This document shows, piece after piece, positions 8,182 to 19,640 of a DNA stretch of 64,000 bases. Location of the stretch: assembly GCF_001021025.1 (NCBI RefSeq), contig NZ_CP011541.1:1364001-1428000 (forward strand). The letters are read 5' to 3'. The stretch comes from Corynebacterium epidermidicanis. GTDB lineage: Bacteria; Actinomycetota; Actinomycetes; Mycobacteriales; Mycobacteriaceae. Position 1 is the first letter of the stretch; every line of letters starts with the position of its first letter. The notes beneath the pieces were generated by a model, which did no database searches, was not told where the DNA came from, and was given only the letters and a program-made list of their open reading frames with translations. The position numbers and the translations under genes were made by a program.

Positions 8182-9810
8182 CTAAGCGAGCTCCACGATC
8201 TCCATATATTCGTCATTCCACAGGTCTTCGGTGCCGTCCGGCAGTACGATGACGCGCTCCGGCTCCAAAGCGCGAACGGCGCCCGGGTCGTGGGTGACCA
8301 GGACGACGGCACCTGTATAGGTGCGTAGGGCGTCGAGGACCTGTTCGCGGGAAATCGGATCGAGGTTGTTTGTCGGCTCGTCGAGCAGCAGCACGTTGGC
8401 GCGGGAAGATACGAGGGAGGCCAACGCCAGGCGGGTCTTCTCACCACCGGACAAGGTGCCTGCTGGCTGGTCGAGTTGCTCCCCGGAGAACATGAACGCG
8501 CCGAGCAGGGAACGTAGGTCCTGCTCCCCTGCTTCTGGGCAAGCGTCGATGGTGTTCTGCCAAACGGACTTCGCAGGGTCAATAGTGTCGTGCTCCTGCG
8601 CAAAGTAGCCGATTTTCAGGCCGTGACCGGTCACAATGCCGCCTTCGCCGTCGGTACGCTCGACGCCAGCGAGCAACTTCAGCAGCGTGGTCTTGCCAGC
8701 ACCGTTGAAGCCCAAAACCACCACGCGGGAGCCCTTATCAATCGCCAAGTCTACGCCCGCGAAAACCTCCAGTGAGCCATACATCTTTGTCAAACCCGTC
8801 GCATTCAGTGGAGTCTTGCCACACGGCGCGGGTTCTGGGAACTGGATGTGCGCGACGCGGTCTGCCTGGCGAATCTCGTCGGTAGCAGCCACCATCTTTT
8901 CCGCGCGCGCCAGCATCTGCTTGGCAGCGGCAGCCTTGGTGGCCTTCGCGCCGAGCTTTGCGGCCTGTTGCTTCAGTGCCGATGCTTTCTTCTCGGCGTT
9001 GGCTCGCTCGCGACGGCGACGCTGCTCGTCCGTGGCCCGCGCATCCAGGTACTTCTTCCAACCCATGTTGTACACATCAGCCTCGCCTCGCACCGCGTCG
9101 AGGAACCAGATTTTGTTGCAGACGGCGTCGAGAAGCTCCACGTCGTGCGAGATCATGATGAGCCCGCCCTCATGCTTGGACAAGAAGTCGCGCAGCCACG
9201 TAATTGAGTCGGCGTCGAGGTGGTTGGTGGGTTCGTCGAGAAGGAGGGTGGTCTGCGAACGACCCGAACCGGCGGTCGCGGCGAACAGGATCTGAGCGAG
9301 CTCGACGCGACGGCGCTGGCCACCCGACAGCGTCCCCAATTGCTGGTCGAGGATGCGGGCGGGCAGTCCCAGCGCGTCGCAAATGCGGGCGGCTTCGGAG
9401 TCGGCCTCGTACCCACCGAGGGCGTAGTATTGCTCCTCCAGCCGGGAGTATTTGTTCACAGCTTTGTTGCGCTCGGCATCCGTGCCCGTTTCGATGAGCT
9501 CCTGCTGACGCTCCATTGACGCCTTGATGCGATCCAGACCGCGTGCTGATAGCACTCGGTCGCGCGCGGTTTGGTCAATGTTGCCCTCGCGGGAATCCTG
9601 CGGCAGATATCCGATGTCACCGGAACGCACCACCTTGCCCGCGTAAGGCTCGCTCTCACCTGCCAAAATACGCATGGTTGTGGTCTTGCCGGCACCATTG
9701 CGGCCGACCAAACCGATGCGGTCGCCGGGCTGCACCCGCAGGTGCTGACCAGGGGCGTTGAGCAGGGTGCGCGCGCCGACGCGCACTTCCAAATCTTCCG
9801 AGACAATCAC
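8182..9810 (-). CDS. ABC-F family ATPase (ribosome-associated)
   Basis: 542 residues with two tandem ABC domains and no membrane segments, the ABC-F layout. Domain 1 has Walker A GRNGAGKTT (residues 36-44), signature LSGGQRRRVELAQ and LLLDEPTNHLD. A charged linker (RRRRERANAEKKASALKQQ ...) follows, then domain 2 with GFNGAGKTTLLKLL, LSGGEKTRLALASL and LLLDEPTNNLD. The DEPTNHLD motif is diagnostic of ABC-F proteins, which bind the ribosomal E site to modulate translation or protect against antibiotics. No evidence separates housekeeping from resistance function. The start is GTG at 9810. The 140 bp downstream separates it from the decayed cassette. Confidence 0.92.
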   Translation of the reverse strand: MIVSEDLEVRVGARTLLNAPGQHLRVQPGDRIGLVGRNGAGKTTTMRILAGESEPYAGKVVRSGDIGYLPQDSREGNIDQTARDRVLSARGLDRIKASMERQQELIETGTDAERNKAVNKYSRLEEQYYALGGYEADSEAARICDALGLPARILDQQLGTLSGGQRRRVELAQILFAATAGSGRSQTTLLLDEPTNHLDADSITWLRDFLSKHEGGLIMISHDVELLDAVCNKIWFLDAVRGEADVYNMGWKKYLDARATDEQRRRRERANAEKKASALKQQAAKLGAKATKAAAAKQMLARAEKMVAATDEIRQADRVAHIQFPEPAPCGKTPLNATGLTKMYGSLEVFAGVDLAIDKGSRVVVLGFNGAGKTTLLKLLAGVERTDGEGGIVTGHGLKIGYFAQEHDTIDPAKSVWQNTIDACPEAGEQDLRSLLGAFMFSGEQLDQPAGTLSGGEKTRLALASLVSSRANVLLLDEPTNNLDPISREQVLDALRTYTGAVVLVTHDPGAVRALEPERVIVLPDGTEDLWNDEYMEIVELA

Positions 9811-9874
9811 AGCTGGACAGTCTACAGTGTGCTACCCATCGCGTTGTCGCTGGCTCGACTGCGGGACTGGAAGT

Positions 9875-9888
9875 GGGCGTCGATAAGC
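9875..9888 (+). repeat. Copy of an over-represented polar motif GGGCGTCGAYAAGC
   Basis: This intergenic site, GGGCGTCGATAAGC, is one of 12 copies of the core GTCGAYAAGC. On the + strand the cores are at 9879, 12643, 18873, 22972, 24214, 27204, 41341, 43544, 48052 and 50152 (start positions). On the - strand they are at 37442-37451 and 63809-63818. Seven copies extend to the full 14-mer (9875, 18869, 24210, 27200, 41337, 50148 and the reverse copy at 37442). Copies lie both in intergenic DNA and inside genes, in different reading frames and on either coding strand. See the finding for interpretation. Confidence 0.8.
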
Positions 9889-9966
9889 GCTTAGGCTACG
9901 GTCTGGTCACGGCAGACAGCCACTACACTGACTGGGTAGAAACCGGACCTGGAGGGAGCGCGCACG

Positions 9967-11019
9967 TTGGCTACGACTTATGACTTGATCATCGTGGGAC
10001 TCGGCCCCGCAGGGGCGGCACTAGGGCACCGAGCCCAGGCCCGTGGGCTCAAGGTCTTAGGCATCGACCCCCAAACCCGCTGGGTCAACACCTTTGGGCT
10101 GTTTCGAGACGAACTCCCCGATTGGCTCTCCGACATCCCGGTGAGTTCTCGCAGCTTTCCGACGGCCCGAGCGCTCCGCACCCACCAACTGGCCAGGGAA
10201 TACGTGATCCTCGACAATGATGCCCTACGCCGACGCCTACTCACTTTCGAAGTAATCCAAGGTCACGCGGAAATTCAGAACTCTACCCGCGTGCAGGTCG
10301 GGCCGAACTCATTTACCGCCGATGTTGTGGTCGATGCCCGCGGCGCACGGATGGAAGAGGGAATGGTGGCGCAGCAGGCTCTGGGCTGGTTCGTGACTGA
10401 GCCGATAGCACCGAACTGGCTTGATTTTGATCCCCGCACGGGACAATTTCGCTATAGCTTTCCGACGAAACACGGCACCCTCGTCGAACAAACATTGCTC
10501 GCCACCCGCGAGGTCGTGGACTGGGACTGCCTAGCAGCGCAGTTGGAGGCTGACCTGGATGAGAAGCCACGTGCCGTCGAGAAGGTCGTTATCCCCCTCA
10601 GCCCGCCCCAGCCAACGCTTAGTGCGTTGCCGTTCGGGGCGCGGGCAGGATTCATCAACCCCATAACTGGTTTCAGCCTTGCCACCTCATTTCGAATGGT
10701 GGACCCCACCTTGGACGCGCTATGGCCAAAACAGGGCGACCACCCAAACCAGTTGCCGTTTCGAACCTGGCAGTTCCGAGTCGACCGGGCGCTGTGCACG
10801 CTCATCCAATCGGTGCTGCTCGAGCTGTCCCCGGCTAGGCTGGCCGAGGTTCTCGATGTGATCCTGGGTGCATCGATCAAAACGCAGCGCGGTTTCCTTG
10901 GACTGGGAGATCCCATCGGAACCTTATGGGGCATGATGCGGGTGTTTGTTAGCGTGCCACTGGGAACCAAAGTTTCCATTCTGCGCGTACTTGCTGCACA
11001 AATCAGGCGAGCACGATAG
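9967..11019 (+). CDS. FAD-dependent lycopene-cyclase-family protein (CrtL/CrtY type)
   Basis: 350 residues. The N-terminus DLIIVGLGPAGAALGHRAQARG (about residues 6-27) is a dinucleotide-binding GxGxxG fold. GIDPQTRWVNTFGLFRDEL matches the conserved region just after the FAD site in monomeric lycopene cyclases, and GFINPITGFSLATSFRM is the typical C-terminal substrate/FAD motif. The start is TTG at 9967, chosen because GGAGGGAGCG precedes it and the Rossmann fold starts at once. No phytoene synthase or desaturase gene is nearby, and corynebacteria usually cyclise with small membrane CrtYe/Yf proteins, so the true substrate is uncertain. The next gene begins nine bases downstream and is probably co-transcribed. 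Confidence 0.8.
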   Translation: MATTYDLIIVGLGPAGAALGHRAQARGLKVLGIDPQTRWVNTFGLFRDELPDWLSDIPVSSRSFPTARALRTHQLAREYVILDNDALRRRLLTFEVIQGHAEIQNSTRVQVGPNSFTADVVVDARGARMEEGMVAQQALGWFVTEPIAPNWLDFDPRTGQFRYSFPTKHGTLVEQTLLATREVVDWDCLAAQLEADLDEKPRAVEKVVIPLSPPQPTLSALPFGARAGFINPITGFSLATSFRMVDPTLDALWPKQGDHPNQLPFRTWQFRVDRALCTLIQSVLLELSPARLAEVLDVILGASIKTQRGFLGLGDPIGTLWGMMRVFVSVPLGTKVSILRVLAAQIRRAR

Positions 11020-11028
11020 GTTGATGGT

Positions 11029-11466
11029 ATGTCTGCTGAAGTGAAGGAATGGGACCACTACGTCACCTACACCTTGCGGAGTGGTCAGCAAGGCCATATT
11101 GTGCTGCGCACCCCAGCACACCCGTCGCTTCGGTTATTGCGCGGAGAGTTAGCTAAGTATGGTCTTGATCCGGCAGACGTGAAAGACGCACAGTGGCAGC
11201 CAGTGCCTTCGGTCAGGCAATCCCAGGCCTTCCAGCGCATTGTGGATCCGGCCGTCGACCAGCAGATGCCACCCCTGCAGGCGATTCAGCCACAGGGGCA
11301 GCCCATGCCAATGAGACCTGCAGCACCGGCAGTACCGGTTATCACTCATCGAACGCCTCCGGCGCAGTCAAAGCCAACTGCTGGTCTGCCAGCTCGATTG
11401 TTCATTCTTATCTTTGCTGTCTCCGCGATGTTTGTGGCGATCGTGCTGCTGGCCTCGGTGACATAG
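11029..11466 (+). CDS. Hypothetical tail-anchored protein with Pro/Gln-rich linker
   Basis: 145 residues. Residues 1-55 form a small soluble domain (EWDHYVTYTLRSGQQGHIVL). A Pro/Gln/Met-rich linker follows (about 56-118, for example PPLQAIQPQGQPMPM). A single hydrophobic segment near the C-terminus (LFILIFAVSAMFVAIVLLA) reads as a tail anchor. There is no signal peptide. The gene starts nine bases after the lycopene-cyclase homologue and ends at the terminator shared with the convergent suf operon. No known domain was recognised. Function unknown, possibly a partner of its upstream neighbour at the membrane. Confidence 0.7.
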   Translation: MSAEVKEWDHYVTYTLRSGQQGHIVLRTPAHPSLRLLRGELAKYGLDPADVKDAQWQPVPSVRQSQAFQRIVDPAVDQQMPPLQAIQPQGQPMPMRPAAPAVPVITHRTPPAQSKPTAGLPARLFILIFAVSAMFVAIVLLASVT

Positions 11467-11469
11467 CAA

Positions 11470-11500
11470 AACTCCTCCCACACAAGACGCGGGAGGAGTT
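11470..11500 (-). terminator. Terminator of the suf operon (possibly bidirectional)
   Basis: AACTCCTCCC (11470-11479) pairs perfectly with GGGAGGAGTT (11491-11500) around an 11-base loop. On the minus strand the stem is followed by TTTTGC, fitting termination of the suf transcript. It can also fold for transcription arriving from 11466 on the plus strand, but without a T-run there. Confidence 0.8.
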
Positions 11501-11512
11501 CAGGTGAAGCTG

Positions 11513-11911
11513 TTACACGGAGAATCCCAGTGCGCGTAGCTGCTCGCGACCGTCCTCGGTGATCATATCTGGACCCCACGGTGGCATCCACACCCAGTTC
11601 AGAGTGAGCTTTTCGACAACACCGCTACCCACCACCGCAGCTTCAGCCTGTTCTTCAAGCACATCGGTGAGCGGGCAGGCGGGGGACGTCAACGTCATGT
11701 TGACGACCGCATGGTTGCCATCGACGATGTAGGTGTCGTAGACCAAACCAAGATCCACCACGTTGATCCCGAGTTCCGGGTCGATGACATCGTGGAGGTA
11801 TTCCTCTACATCGCTGGCCTTGGCCAGGTCGGCCTCCGACTGCTCCGGCTTCTCAGGCACCGGTGGCTTCTCGTCGAAGGTTTCCTCGCTGCTTACGTTT
11901 TCTTCGGTCAT
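11513..11911 (-). CDS. sufT: SufT-type MIP18/DUF59 Fe-S assembly factor
   Basis: 132 residues. After an acidic N-terminal tail of about 30 residues comes the DUF59 fold: YLHDVIDPELGINVVDLGLVY is the conserved first part, and MTLTSPACPLTD holds the conserved cysteine. A C-terminal VWMPPWGPDMITEDGREQLRA matches the SufT/PaaD-like family, which helps mature Fe-S proteins. It is the last gene of the suf operon, 15 bases after sufU, and ends at a strong terminator. Confidence 0.92.
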   Translation of the reverse strand: MTEENVSSEETFDEKPPVPEKPEQSEADLAKASDVEEYLHDVIDPELGINVVDLGLVYDTYIVDGNHAVVNMTLTSPACPLTDVLEEQAEAAVVGSGVVEKLTLNWVWMPPWGPDMITEDGREQLRALGFSV

Positions 11912-11926
11912 GATTTCCTCTCGGGA

Positions 11927-14390
<2,464 letters not shown>

Positions 14391-14454
14391 GAGTTTCCTT
14401 CAATGGGAGTATAAAGTCTGGTGGTTCTTTGGGGAGAAATGGCTAGCGCGCCAA

Positions 14455-15636
14455 CTAGAATTCGGCGCCCTCAAGTTCGTCGGCGATCTTCGATTCCAGG
14501 AGTTCGCGCAGTTCAGCGCCCGGGATTCGGTTGATTACTTCCGAGAAGAAGCCACGGACGATCAGGCGGCGGGCGTCTTCAGCTGGAATACCACGCGACA
14601 GCAGGTAGAACAATTGCTCATCGTCGAAACGACCCACCGTAGCTGCGTGGCCAGCGCCCACGATCTCGCCGGTTTCGATCTCCAGGTTCGGAACGGCATC
14701 TGCGCGTGCGCCCTCGGTGAGCACCAAGTTTCGGTTCGCCTCGTAAGTATCGGTGCCTTGCGCGTTTGCGCGAATCAGCACATCGCCGACCCATGCAGTG
14801 CGAGCCTCCGTACGCTCCGAGCTGGGATCTCCCTGCAGCGCACCCTTGTAGAGCACGTTGGACTTGCAGTTCGGTTCTGCGTGGTCGACCAGCAGTCGCT
14901 GCTCGAAGAACTGGCCGTCGTCGGCGAAGTACACACCGAGCATTTCGGCGTCACCGCCAGGAGCAGTGAATTTTACCTGCGGAACCAGTCGCACTACTTC
15001 CCCACCGAATACGGCTGCTGCGTGACGCAGGGTCGCATCGCGGCCAAGTACTGCGCGCTGAGCGCCGACATGGACGGTGTCGTCATTCCAGTTCGCGTGG
15101 ACGACTACGTCGAGCTTGGCATTGTCGCCAACCACGAACTCGTGGTTATCTGCATGAGTGCCCGTTCCTACGAGCTCGAAGTTGACGCGGGCTTGCGCGC
15201 CCGGCTCAACGATGACCGCGACTGCACCAAAGGTGGTGGAGTCCAGGCCCTTGCCACGGATAGTAATCGTGACGGCATCGTTGTTGACAGAATCCTTGGC
15301 GAAAGTCACCACGGTAGCTTCCGTCATGGAGGTCCAGGCTTGGGCAGCTACACGGTCAACTGGAGCACCGGCTTGTCCCAGGCGAGCGTCGTCGCATGCA
15401 ACAGTCTCGACGGTAACACCCTTGGCGCCTTCGGGAACGTCTACCGAAATATCTGGGCTGGTAGCTGGCAAGAAGGAGCCGTCGTGCAGGCCACGCAGTC
15501 GACGCAGGGGCACGAAGCGCCACACCTCGTCGCGACCCTTTGGTACTTCGAAGTCAGTGACATCGAAGGAGGAAAACAGGTCGCCCTTGTTGTTGTGGTA
15601 CGTGGCGGCCTTTACGGTTTGTTCAGGTGCGGTCAT
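14455..15636 (-). CDS. sufD: SufD, scaffold subunit of the Fe-S assembly complex
   Basis: 393 residues with the SufB/SufD core beta-helix. The C-terminal signature is ETGEIVGAGHAATVGRFDDEQLFYLLSRGI, which holds the conserved histidine in place of the SufB SHEAKVS sequence, followed by RLIVRGFFSEVINRIP. SufD partners with SufB and SufC. It begins five bases after the sufB stop codon and is therefore co-transcribed and probably coupled. Confidence 0.96.
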   Translation of the reverse strand: MTAPEQTVKAATYHNNKGDLFSSFDVTDFEVPKGRDEVWRFVPLRRLRGLHDGSFLPATSPDISVDVPEGAKGVTVETVACDDARLGQAGAPVDRVAAQAWTSMTEATVVTFAKDSVNNDAVTITIRGKGLDSTTFGAVAVIVEPGAQARVNFELVGTGTHADNHEFVVGDNAKLDVVVHANWNDDTVHVGAQRAVLGRDATLRHAAAVFGGEVVRLVPQVKFTAPGGDAEMLGVYFADDGQFFEQRLLVDHAEPNCKSNVLYKGALQGDPSSERTEARTAWVGDVLIRANAQGTDTYEANRNLVLTEGARADAVPNLEIETGEIVGAGHAATVGRFDDEQLFYLLSRGIPAEDARRLIVRGFFSEVINRIPGAELRELLESKIADELEGAEF

Positions 15637-15641
15637 TGCGG

Positions 15642-17087
15642 TTAGCCCACCGATCCTTCCATTTGCAGTTCAATCAGGCGGTTGAGCTCCAGCGCGTACT
15701 CCATTGGCAGCTCCTTGGCGATCGGCTCAACGAACCCGCGAACAATCATCGCCATGGCCTCATCTTCAGCCACACCGCGAGACATTAGGTAGAACAGCTG
15801 ATCTTCAGAGACCTGGGAAACCTTTGCCTCATGGCCGAGGGAGACGTGGTCATTGCGAATGTCGTTGTACGGGTAGGTGTCCGAACGGGAAATGTTGTCC
15901 ACCAGCAGGGCATCACATTCCACGTTGGAGGTGGAGTGGTGAGCTTCCTTGTTGATCTGTACCAAACCGCGGTAGGCGGCGCGACCGCCGGCGCGAGCCA
16001 CCGACTTGGAGACAATGTTCGAGGAGGTATGTGGCGCCATGTGCACCATCTTCGCGCCAGTGTCCTGGAATTGGCCCTCTCCCGCAAAAGCCACGGAAAG
16101 CACCTCGCCCTTGGCGTATGGGCCGGTCATCCACACGGCTGGGTACTTCATGGTGACCTTGGAGCCGATGTTGCCGTCGACCCATTCCATGGTCGCGCCT
16201 TCTTCACACTTGGTGCGCTTAGTCACCAGGTTGTAGACGTTGTTCGACCAGTTCTGGATCGTGGTGTAGCGGCAACGGCCGCCCTTCTTCACGATGATCT
16301 CCACTACTGCTGAGTGCAGGGAGTCCGACTTGTAAATCGGCGCGGTACAGCCTTCCACGTAGTGGACGTAGGCATCTTCATCAACGATGATCAGGGTGCG
16401 CTCAAATTGACCCATGTTCTCGGTGTTGATGCGGAAGTAGGCCTGCAGCGGGATGTCCACGTGGACACCCTTCGGCACGTAGATGAAGGAGCCACCGGAC
16501 CACACGGCAGTGTTCAGTGCAGAAAACTTGTTATCGCCCGCAGGGATGACGGTGCCGAAGTACTCCTTAAACAGTTCTTCGTGCTCGCGCAACGCGGTGT
16601 CCGTATCGACAAAGATGACACCCTTTTCCTCCAGGTCCTCGCGGATCTGATGGTAGACAACCTCAGACTCATACTGCGCGGCCACACCGGCGACCAGGCG
16701 CTGCTTTTCCGCCTCAGGAATACCCAGCTTGTCGTAGGTGTTCTTGATGTCTTCAGGCAGATCTTCCCAGGACGTTGCCTGCTTTTCAGTCGAGCGCACG
16801 AAGTACTTGATGTTATCGAAATCAATGCCGGAAAGGTCTGCACCCCACGTCGGCATCGGCTTCTTGTCAAAGATCTCCAGCGCCTTCAACCGGCGCTCGA
16901 GCATCCATTCGGGCTCGTTCTTAAGGCGCGAAATGTCCGCCACCACAGCATTGCTGAGGCCACGCTTAGCCGAAGCACCGGCTACATCGGGATCATGCCA
17001 ACCGAATTGGTACGCGCCGATGGAATCGATGATCTCTTCGTCGGTGAGCTGGGTATTGACTTCTTGTGGAGTTGCCGCCTGAGTCAT
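15642..17087 (-). CDS. sufB: SufB, Fe-S cluster scaffold
   Basis: 481 residues, full length. [43 protein letters not shown] and [10 protein letters not shown] are strongly conserved SufB stretches. The C-terminal [23 protein letters not shown] contains the core histidine/glutamate. SufB carries the nascent cluster in the SufBC2D complex. The ATG overlaps the sufR stop by four bases (ATGA), so repressor and operon are coupled. Confidence 0.97.
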   Translation of the reverse strand: MTQAATPQEVNTQLTDEEIIDSIGAYQFGWHDPDVAGASAKRGLSNAVVADISRLKNEPEWMLERRLKALEIFDKKPMPTWGADLSGIDFDNIKYFVRSTEKQATSWEDLPEDIKNTYDKLGIPEAEKQRLVAGVAAQYESEVVYHQIREDLEEKGVIFVDTDTALREHEELFKEYFGTVIPAGDNKFSALNTAVWSGGSFIYVPKGVHVDIPLQAYFRINTENMGQFERTLIIVDEDAYVHYVEGCTAPIYKSDSLHSAVVEIIVKKGGRCRYTTIQNWSNNVYNLVTKRTKCEEGATMEWVDGNIGSKVTMKYPAVWMTGPYAKGEVLSVAFAGEGQFQDTGAKMVHMAPHTSSNIVSKSVARAGGRAAYRGLVQINKEAHHSTSNVECDALLVDNISRSDTYPYNDIRNDHVSLGHEAKVSQVSEDQLFYLMSRGVAEDEAMAMIVRGFVEPIAKELPMEYALELNRLIELQMEGSVG

Positions 17088-17821
17088 GAACCGCTCCTTC
17101 CCTGTCCTGGATCTTGTGGGTGTTGTCGCTTAATGGGTGTCAGTGGGATGTTGGTGGTACAGATTCCGTGGCCGTCGACGATGGTCGCCAACGGCTGCAC
17201 ATGTTGGCCAATCAATTCGGAAATCGCACGGTGCTCCGCCTCGCACAGCTCGGGGAATTCGGAGGCAACATGCGAAATTGGGCAGTGATGCTGACAAATC
17301 TGCACCCCTGTGCCCGCCTCGCTTGCCGACGCCGCATAGCCGCTACGCGAAAACGCCGCAACCAAATCATTCGCTGTCTTCTTGATCGACTCTTCTGTTG
17401 CCCCGGCTGGCTGAATATCCGCAACGATCGACTCGATGCGTTTGCGGGCGAACTCTCGAACTGCCGCGTCACCGCCGGTCTCGCGCAGAGCCGTGAGTGC
17501 CAAAGCTGCCAGAGTGTCGTAGTCGTGGCCGAATTGGCTGCGACCGGCGTCGGTAAGCGCAAATGCTTTGGCCGGCCGGCCTCGTCCCCGCTGGCTGCCA
17601 TTGCGTGGACCGGTGACTTCGATAAGGCCTTCGGCCTGCAAGATGTCTAAGTGCCTGCGCACACCGGCTGCGGCCAGTCCCAAGTGTTCGCCAAGGAATG
17701 ACGCACTTGATGGGCCGTGATGCAGCAAGGCGACGAGGATGTCGCTGCGAGTGCGTCCTTCGAATTGCTCCCTAGGCGGATCTTGGGGCTGTTGTGACGA
17801 CTGTGAGTCAGCTCTCGTCAT
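17084..17821 (-). CDS. sufR: SufR, Fe-S-sensing repressor of the suf operon
   Basis: 245 residues. A winged helix-turn-helix ([19 protein letters not shown] then [19 protein letters not shown], about residues 28-65) precedes an effector domain. Cysteines near the C-terminus ([18 protein letters not shown] and [10 protein letters not shown]) fit the cluster ligands of SufR. The family represses suf when clusters are plentiful and derepresses under iron limitation or oxidative stress. It is the first gene of the operon and has a palindrome over its own -10 region. GGAGG lies upstream of the ATG. Confidence 0.94.
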   Translation of the reverse strand: MTRADSQSSQQPQDPPREQFEGRTRSDILVALLHHGPSSASFLGEHLGLAAAGVRRHLDILQAEGLIEVTGPRNGSQRGRGRPAKAFALTDAGRSQFGHDYDTLAALALTALRETGGDAAVREFARKRIESIVADIQPAGATEESIKKTANDLVAAFSRSGYAASASEAGTGVQICQHHCPISHVASEFPELCEAEHRAISELIGQHVQPLATIVDGHGICTTNIPLTPIKRQHPQDPGQGRSGS

Positions 17822-17850
17822 GCCTCGCGAACCTCCTTCGTGGAATCTGT

Positions 17851-17874
17851 TTGTCCAACGTCCATATTAGACAA
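17851..17874. promoter_or_regulatory. Putative SufR operator over the sufR -10 element
   Basis: TTGTCCAA (17851-17858) and TTAGACAA (17867-17874) form an inverted repeat with one mismatch and eight bases between the arms. Read on the minus strand, the repeat encloses TAATAT (17864-17869 on the plus strand), a good -10 element for sufR. A repressor bound here would block the operon. Assignment to SufR is by position and symmetry only. Confidence 0.55.
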
Positions 17875-17900
17875 CACAAGTGTTCCGTAATTCATTCCAC

Positions 17901-17914
17901 TTGTCCAATAGACA
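17901..17914. promoter_or_regulatory. Second, compact copy of the putative SufR half-sites
   Basis: TTGTCCAATAGACA repeats the same TTGTC(C/T)AA half-site and ends in GACA, giving TGTC-N5-GACA symmetry. It is upstream of both sufR and mptB and could give cooperative binding or link mptB to the same control. Confidence 0.4.
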
Positions 17915-17958
17915 CACCGAATCAAGACCATTTTCCAGGTTGACGCCTCGCCTGCAAT

Positions 17959-17972
17959 TAGGATTGTCAGGC
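17959..17972 (+). promoter_or_regulatory. -10 element of mptB (probable leaderless transcript)
   Basis: TAGGAT (17959-17964) is followed by eight bases and then the GTG at 17973. A TTGACG lies upstream but only 13 bases away, too close to be a standard -35. The -10 to GTG spacing supports both the chosen start codon and a leaderless mRNA. Confidence 0.5.
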
Positions 17973-19634
17973 GTGAGCCCCTCCCCGCACAACGACCGAT
18001 CAACTCAGGCAGCACGTTGGCCAGTAAGTGCACTGCCTAGAGTTGGCGCCCCTGGCTCGCGCTCCGCAGAACTCCATGAAGACCGCGCAGACACCTCCCG
18101 CGGCCTCAGTTATCTCGAAGAACAGCGCTTTGCTTATGTGCGATGGATGGGCACGCTAGGGACATTCATGATGGGACTTGGGGCGCTGGGCGCTGGAGCT
18201 TTCCCAGTGGTGGGCAATCCCTACCGGTCATTTCCGCTTGGGTCAGTAATGGCGCGTATGCTCACAACTTCTTCGATAATCACGCTGATCGGGGTAGGTT
18301 TTCTTGTTTTGGCCTGGGTGCTCATGGGTCCGTTCGTCACCACGCGCGTGCCGAAACCACACCAAGCTCGTGTGAGCATGACCATGTTGCGACGCACTTA
18401 TATCGCTTGGGTTTTCCCCATCGCACTCTCCGCGCCACTTTTTACCCAAGACATTTATTCCTACCTTGCGCAGGGGTCCATCGTGCGTCAAGGAATGGAT
18501 CCATATTCAGGTGGCCCCATTGATTTACTGGGGGCAAATGTTGACATTGCCCGCTCAGTACCATTCATTTGGGCACACTCTCCTTCTCCATATGGCCCGG
18601 TTGCTCTCGGGTTCGCTTCCGTGATTAGTCGGCTCACCTCGGACAGTATTGTCGCCGGAGTGTTCGCACATCGCGTGCTCGCTGTCGCAGGGTTATCCGT
18701 ATCCGCCTGGGCGGTGGTTCGTTTGGCACAGCGATGCCACGTTAACCCACAGGCCGCTATGTGGCTGGGTATCCTCAATCCGCTCAGCATGCTCCATCTA
18801 ATCGGCGGAATTCACAACGAGGCCATGTTGTTAGGGTTCCTCTTGGTCGGTTTGGAAGTAGGACTTCGGGGCGTCGATAAGCTAGCGCAATCGCCGGTTA
18901 GTGGATGGACACTGATTTTCATCGGGGCGGCTTTGGTGACTTGCGCTGGCCTGGTAAAGGTCACCGGGTTTATTCCCCTGGGATTCTTGGGTATGGCAAT
19001 CGCGCGTTGTATGCGCGAGCGCGGACGCTCCCATGTCTTCGCTTGGCTGGTGGGCGGGCTATCCCAACTGCTTGCGCTGGTAGTCACGACCGCCGTGGTG
19101 ACTATGCTCACTGGAATCGGCATGGGCTGGGTCACAGGCCAGGGCGGTGCCGCGACGATCCGCAGCTGGATGTCAATCACTACCGACATCGGAGTAATTG
19201 CCGGGGCGCTTGGCATGTTGCTCGACCTAGGAGATCACACAGACGCCATGCTCAGCATAACCCGGGGAGCTGGAGTACTTGTCGCAGGCGCTTTCATGAT
19301 CCGCATGCTCTTAGCCACCTACCGCGGGACAATCCACCCAGTTGGCGGCTTAGGCATGTCGACGTTTATCTTGGTCGTCCTCTTCCCTGTCCTCCACCCG
19401 TGGTACATGTTGTGGGCGATTCTCCCCCTTGCCGCCTGGGCTAACCGCTCCGCCTTCCGGATGAGCGTGGTCGGCTATTCCGCCTTGGTCAGCTTCTTCG
19501 TTCTCCCGCGTGGATTGGCGCTACCACCATTGACTGTGGCGAGTATCTACATTGGAGCGGCAAGTATTTTCGCCGTGCTCTTGCTGTGTATGTGGTGGCT
19601 GTTGAGGAAACGCTTTCGTGGTGGCCTACACTGA
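17973..19634 (+). CDS. mptB: MptB, polyprenyl-phosphate-mannose alpha-1,6-mannosyltransferase
   Basis: 553 residues, a GT-C integral membrane glycosyltransferase with about a dozen hydrophobic segments. The first predicted periplasmic loop has SAPLFTQDIYSYLAQGSIVRQ, the acidic-loop motif of the MptA/MptB family. PVLHPWYMLWAILPLAAWA sits near the C-terminus. MptB starts the alpha-1,6-mannan core of lipomannan/lipoarabinomannan in corynebacteria and lies next to sufR there too. The frame is open up to 17880, but those codons overlap the regulatory palindromes; the GTG at 17973 is chosen from the -10 spacing and the start of compositionally normal protein. Confidence 0.88.
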   Translation: MSPSPHNDRSTQAARWPVSALPRVGAPGSRSAELHEDRADTSRGLSYLEEQRFAYVRWMGTLGTFMMGLGALGAGAFPVVGNPYRSFPLGSVMARMLTTSSIITLIGVGFLVLAWVLMGPFVTTRVPKPHQARVSMTMLRRTYIAWVFPIALSAPLFTQDIYSYLAQGSIVRQGMDPYSGGPIDLLGANVDIARSVPFIWAHSPSPYGPVALGFASVISRLTSDSIVAGVFAHRVLAVAGLSVSAWAVVRLAQRCHVNPQAAMWLGILNPLSMLHLIGGIHNEAMLLGFLLVGLEVGLRGVDKLAQSPVSGWTLIFIGAALVTCAGLVKVTGFIPLGFLGMAIARCMRERGRSHVFAWLVGGLSQLLALVVTTAVVTMLTGIGMGWVTGQGGAATIRSWMSITTDIGVIAGALGMLLDLGDHTDAMLSITRGAGVLVAGAFMIRMLLATYRGTIHPVGGLGMSTFILVVLFPVLHPWYMLWAILPLAAWANRSAFRMSVVGYSALVSFFVLPRGLALPPLTVASIYIGAASIFAVLLLCMWWLLRKRFRGGLH

Positions 19635-19640
19635 AAATTT

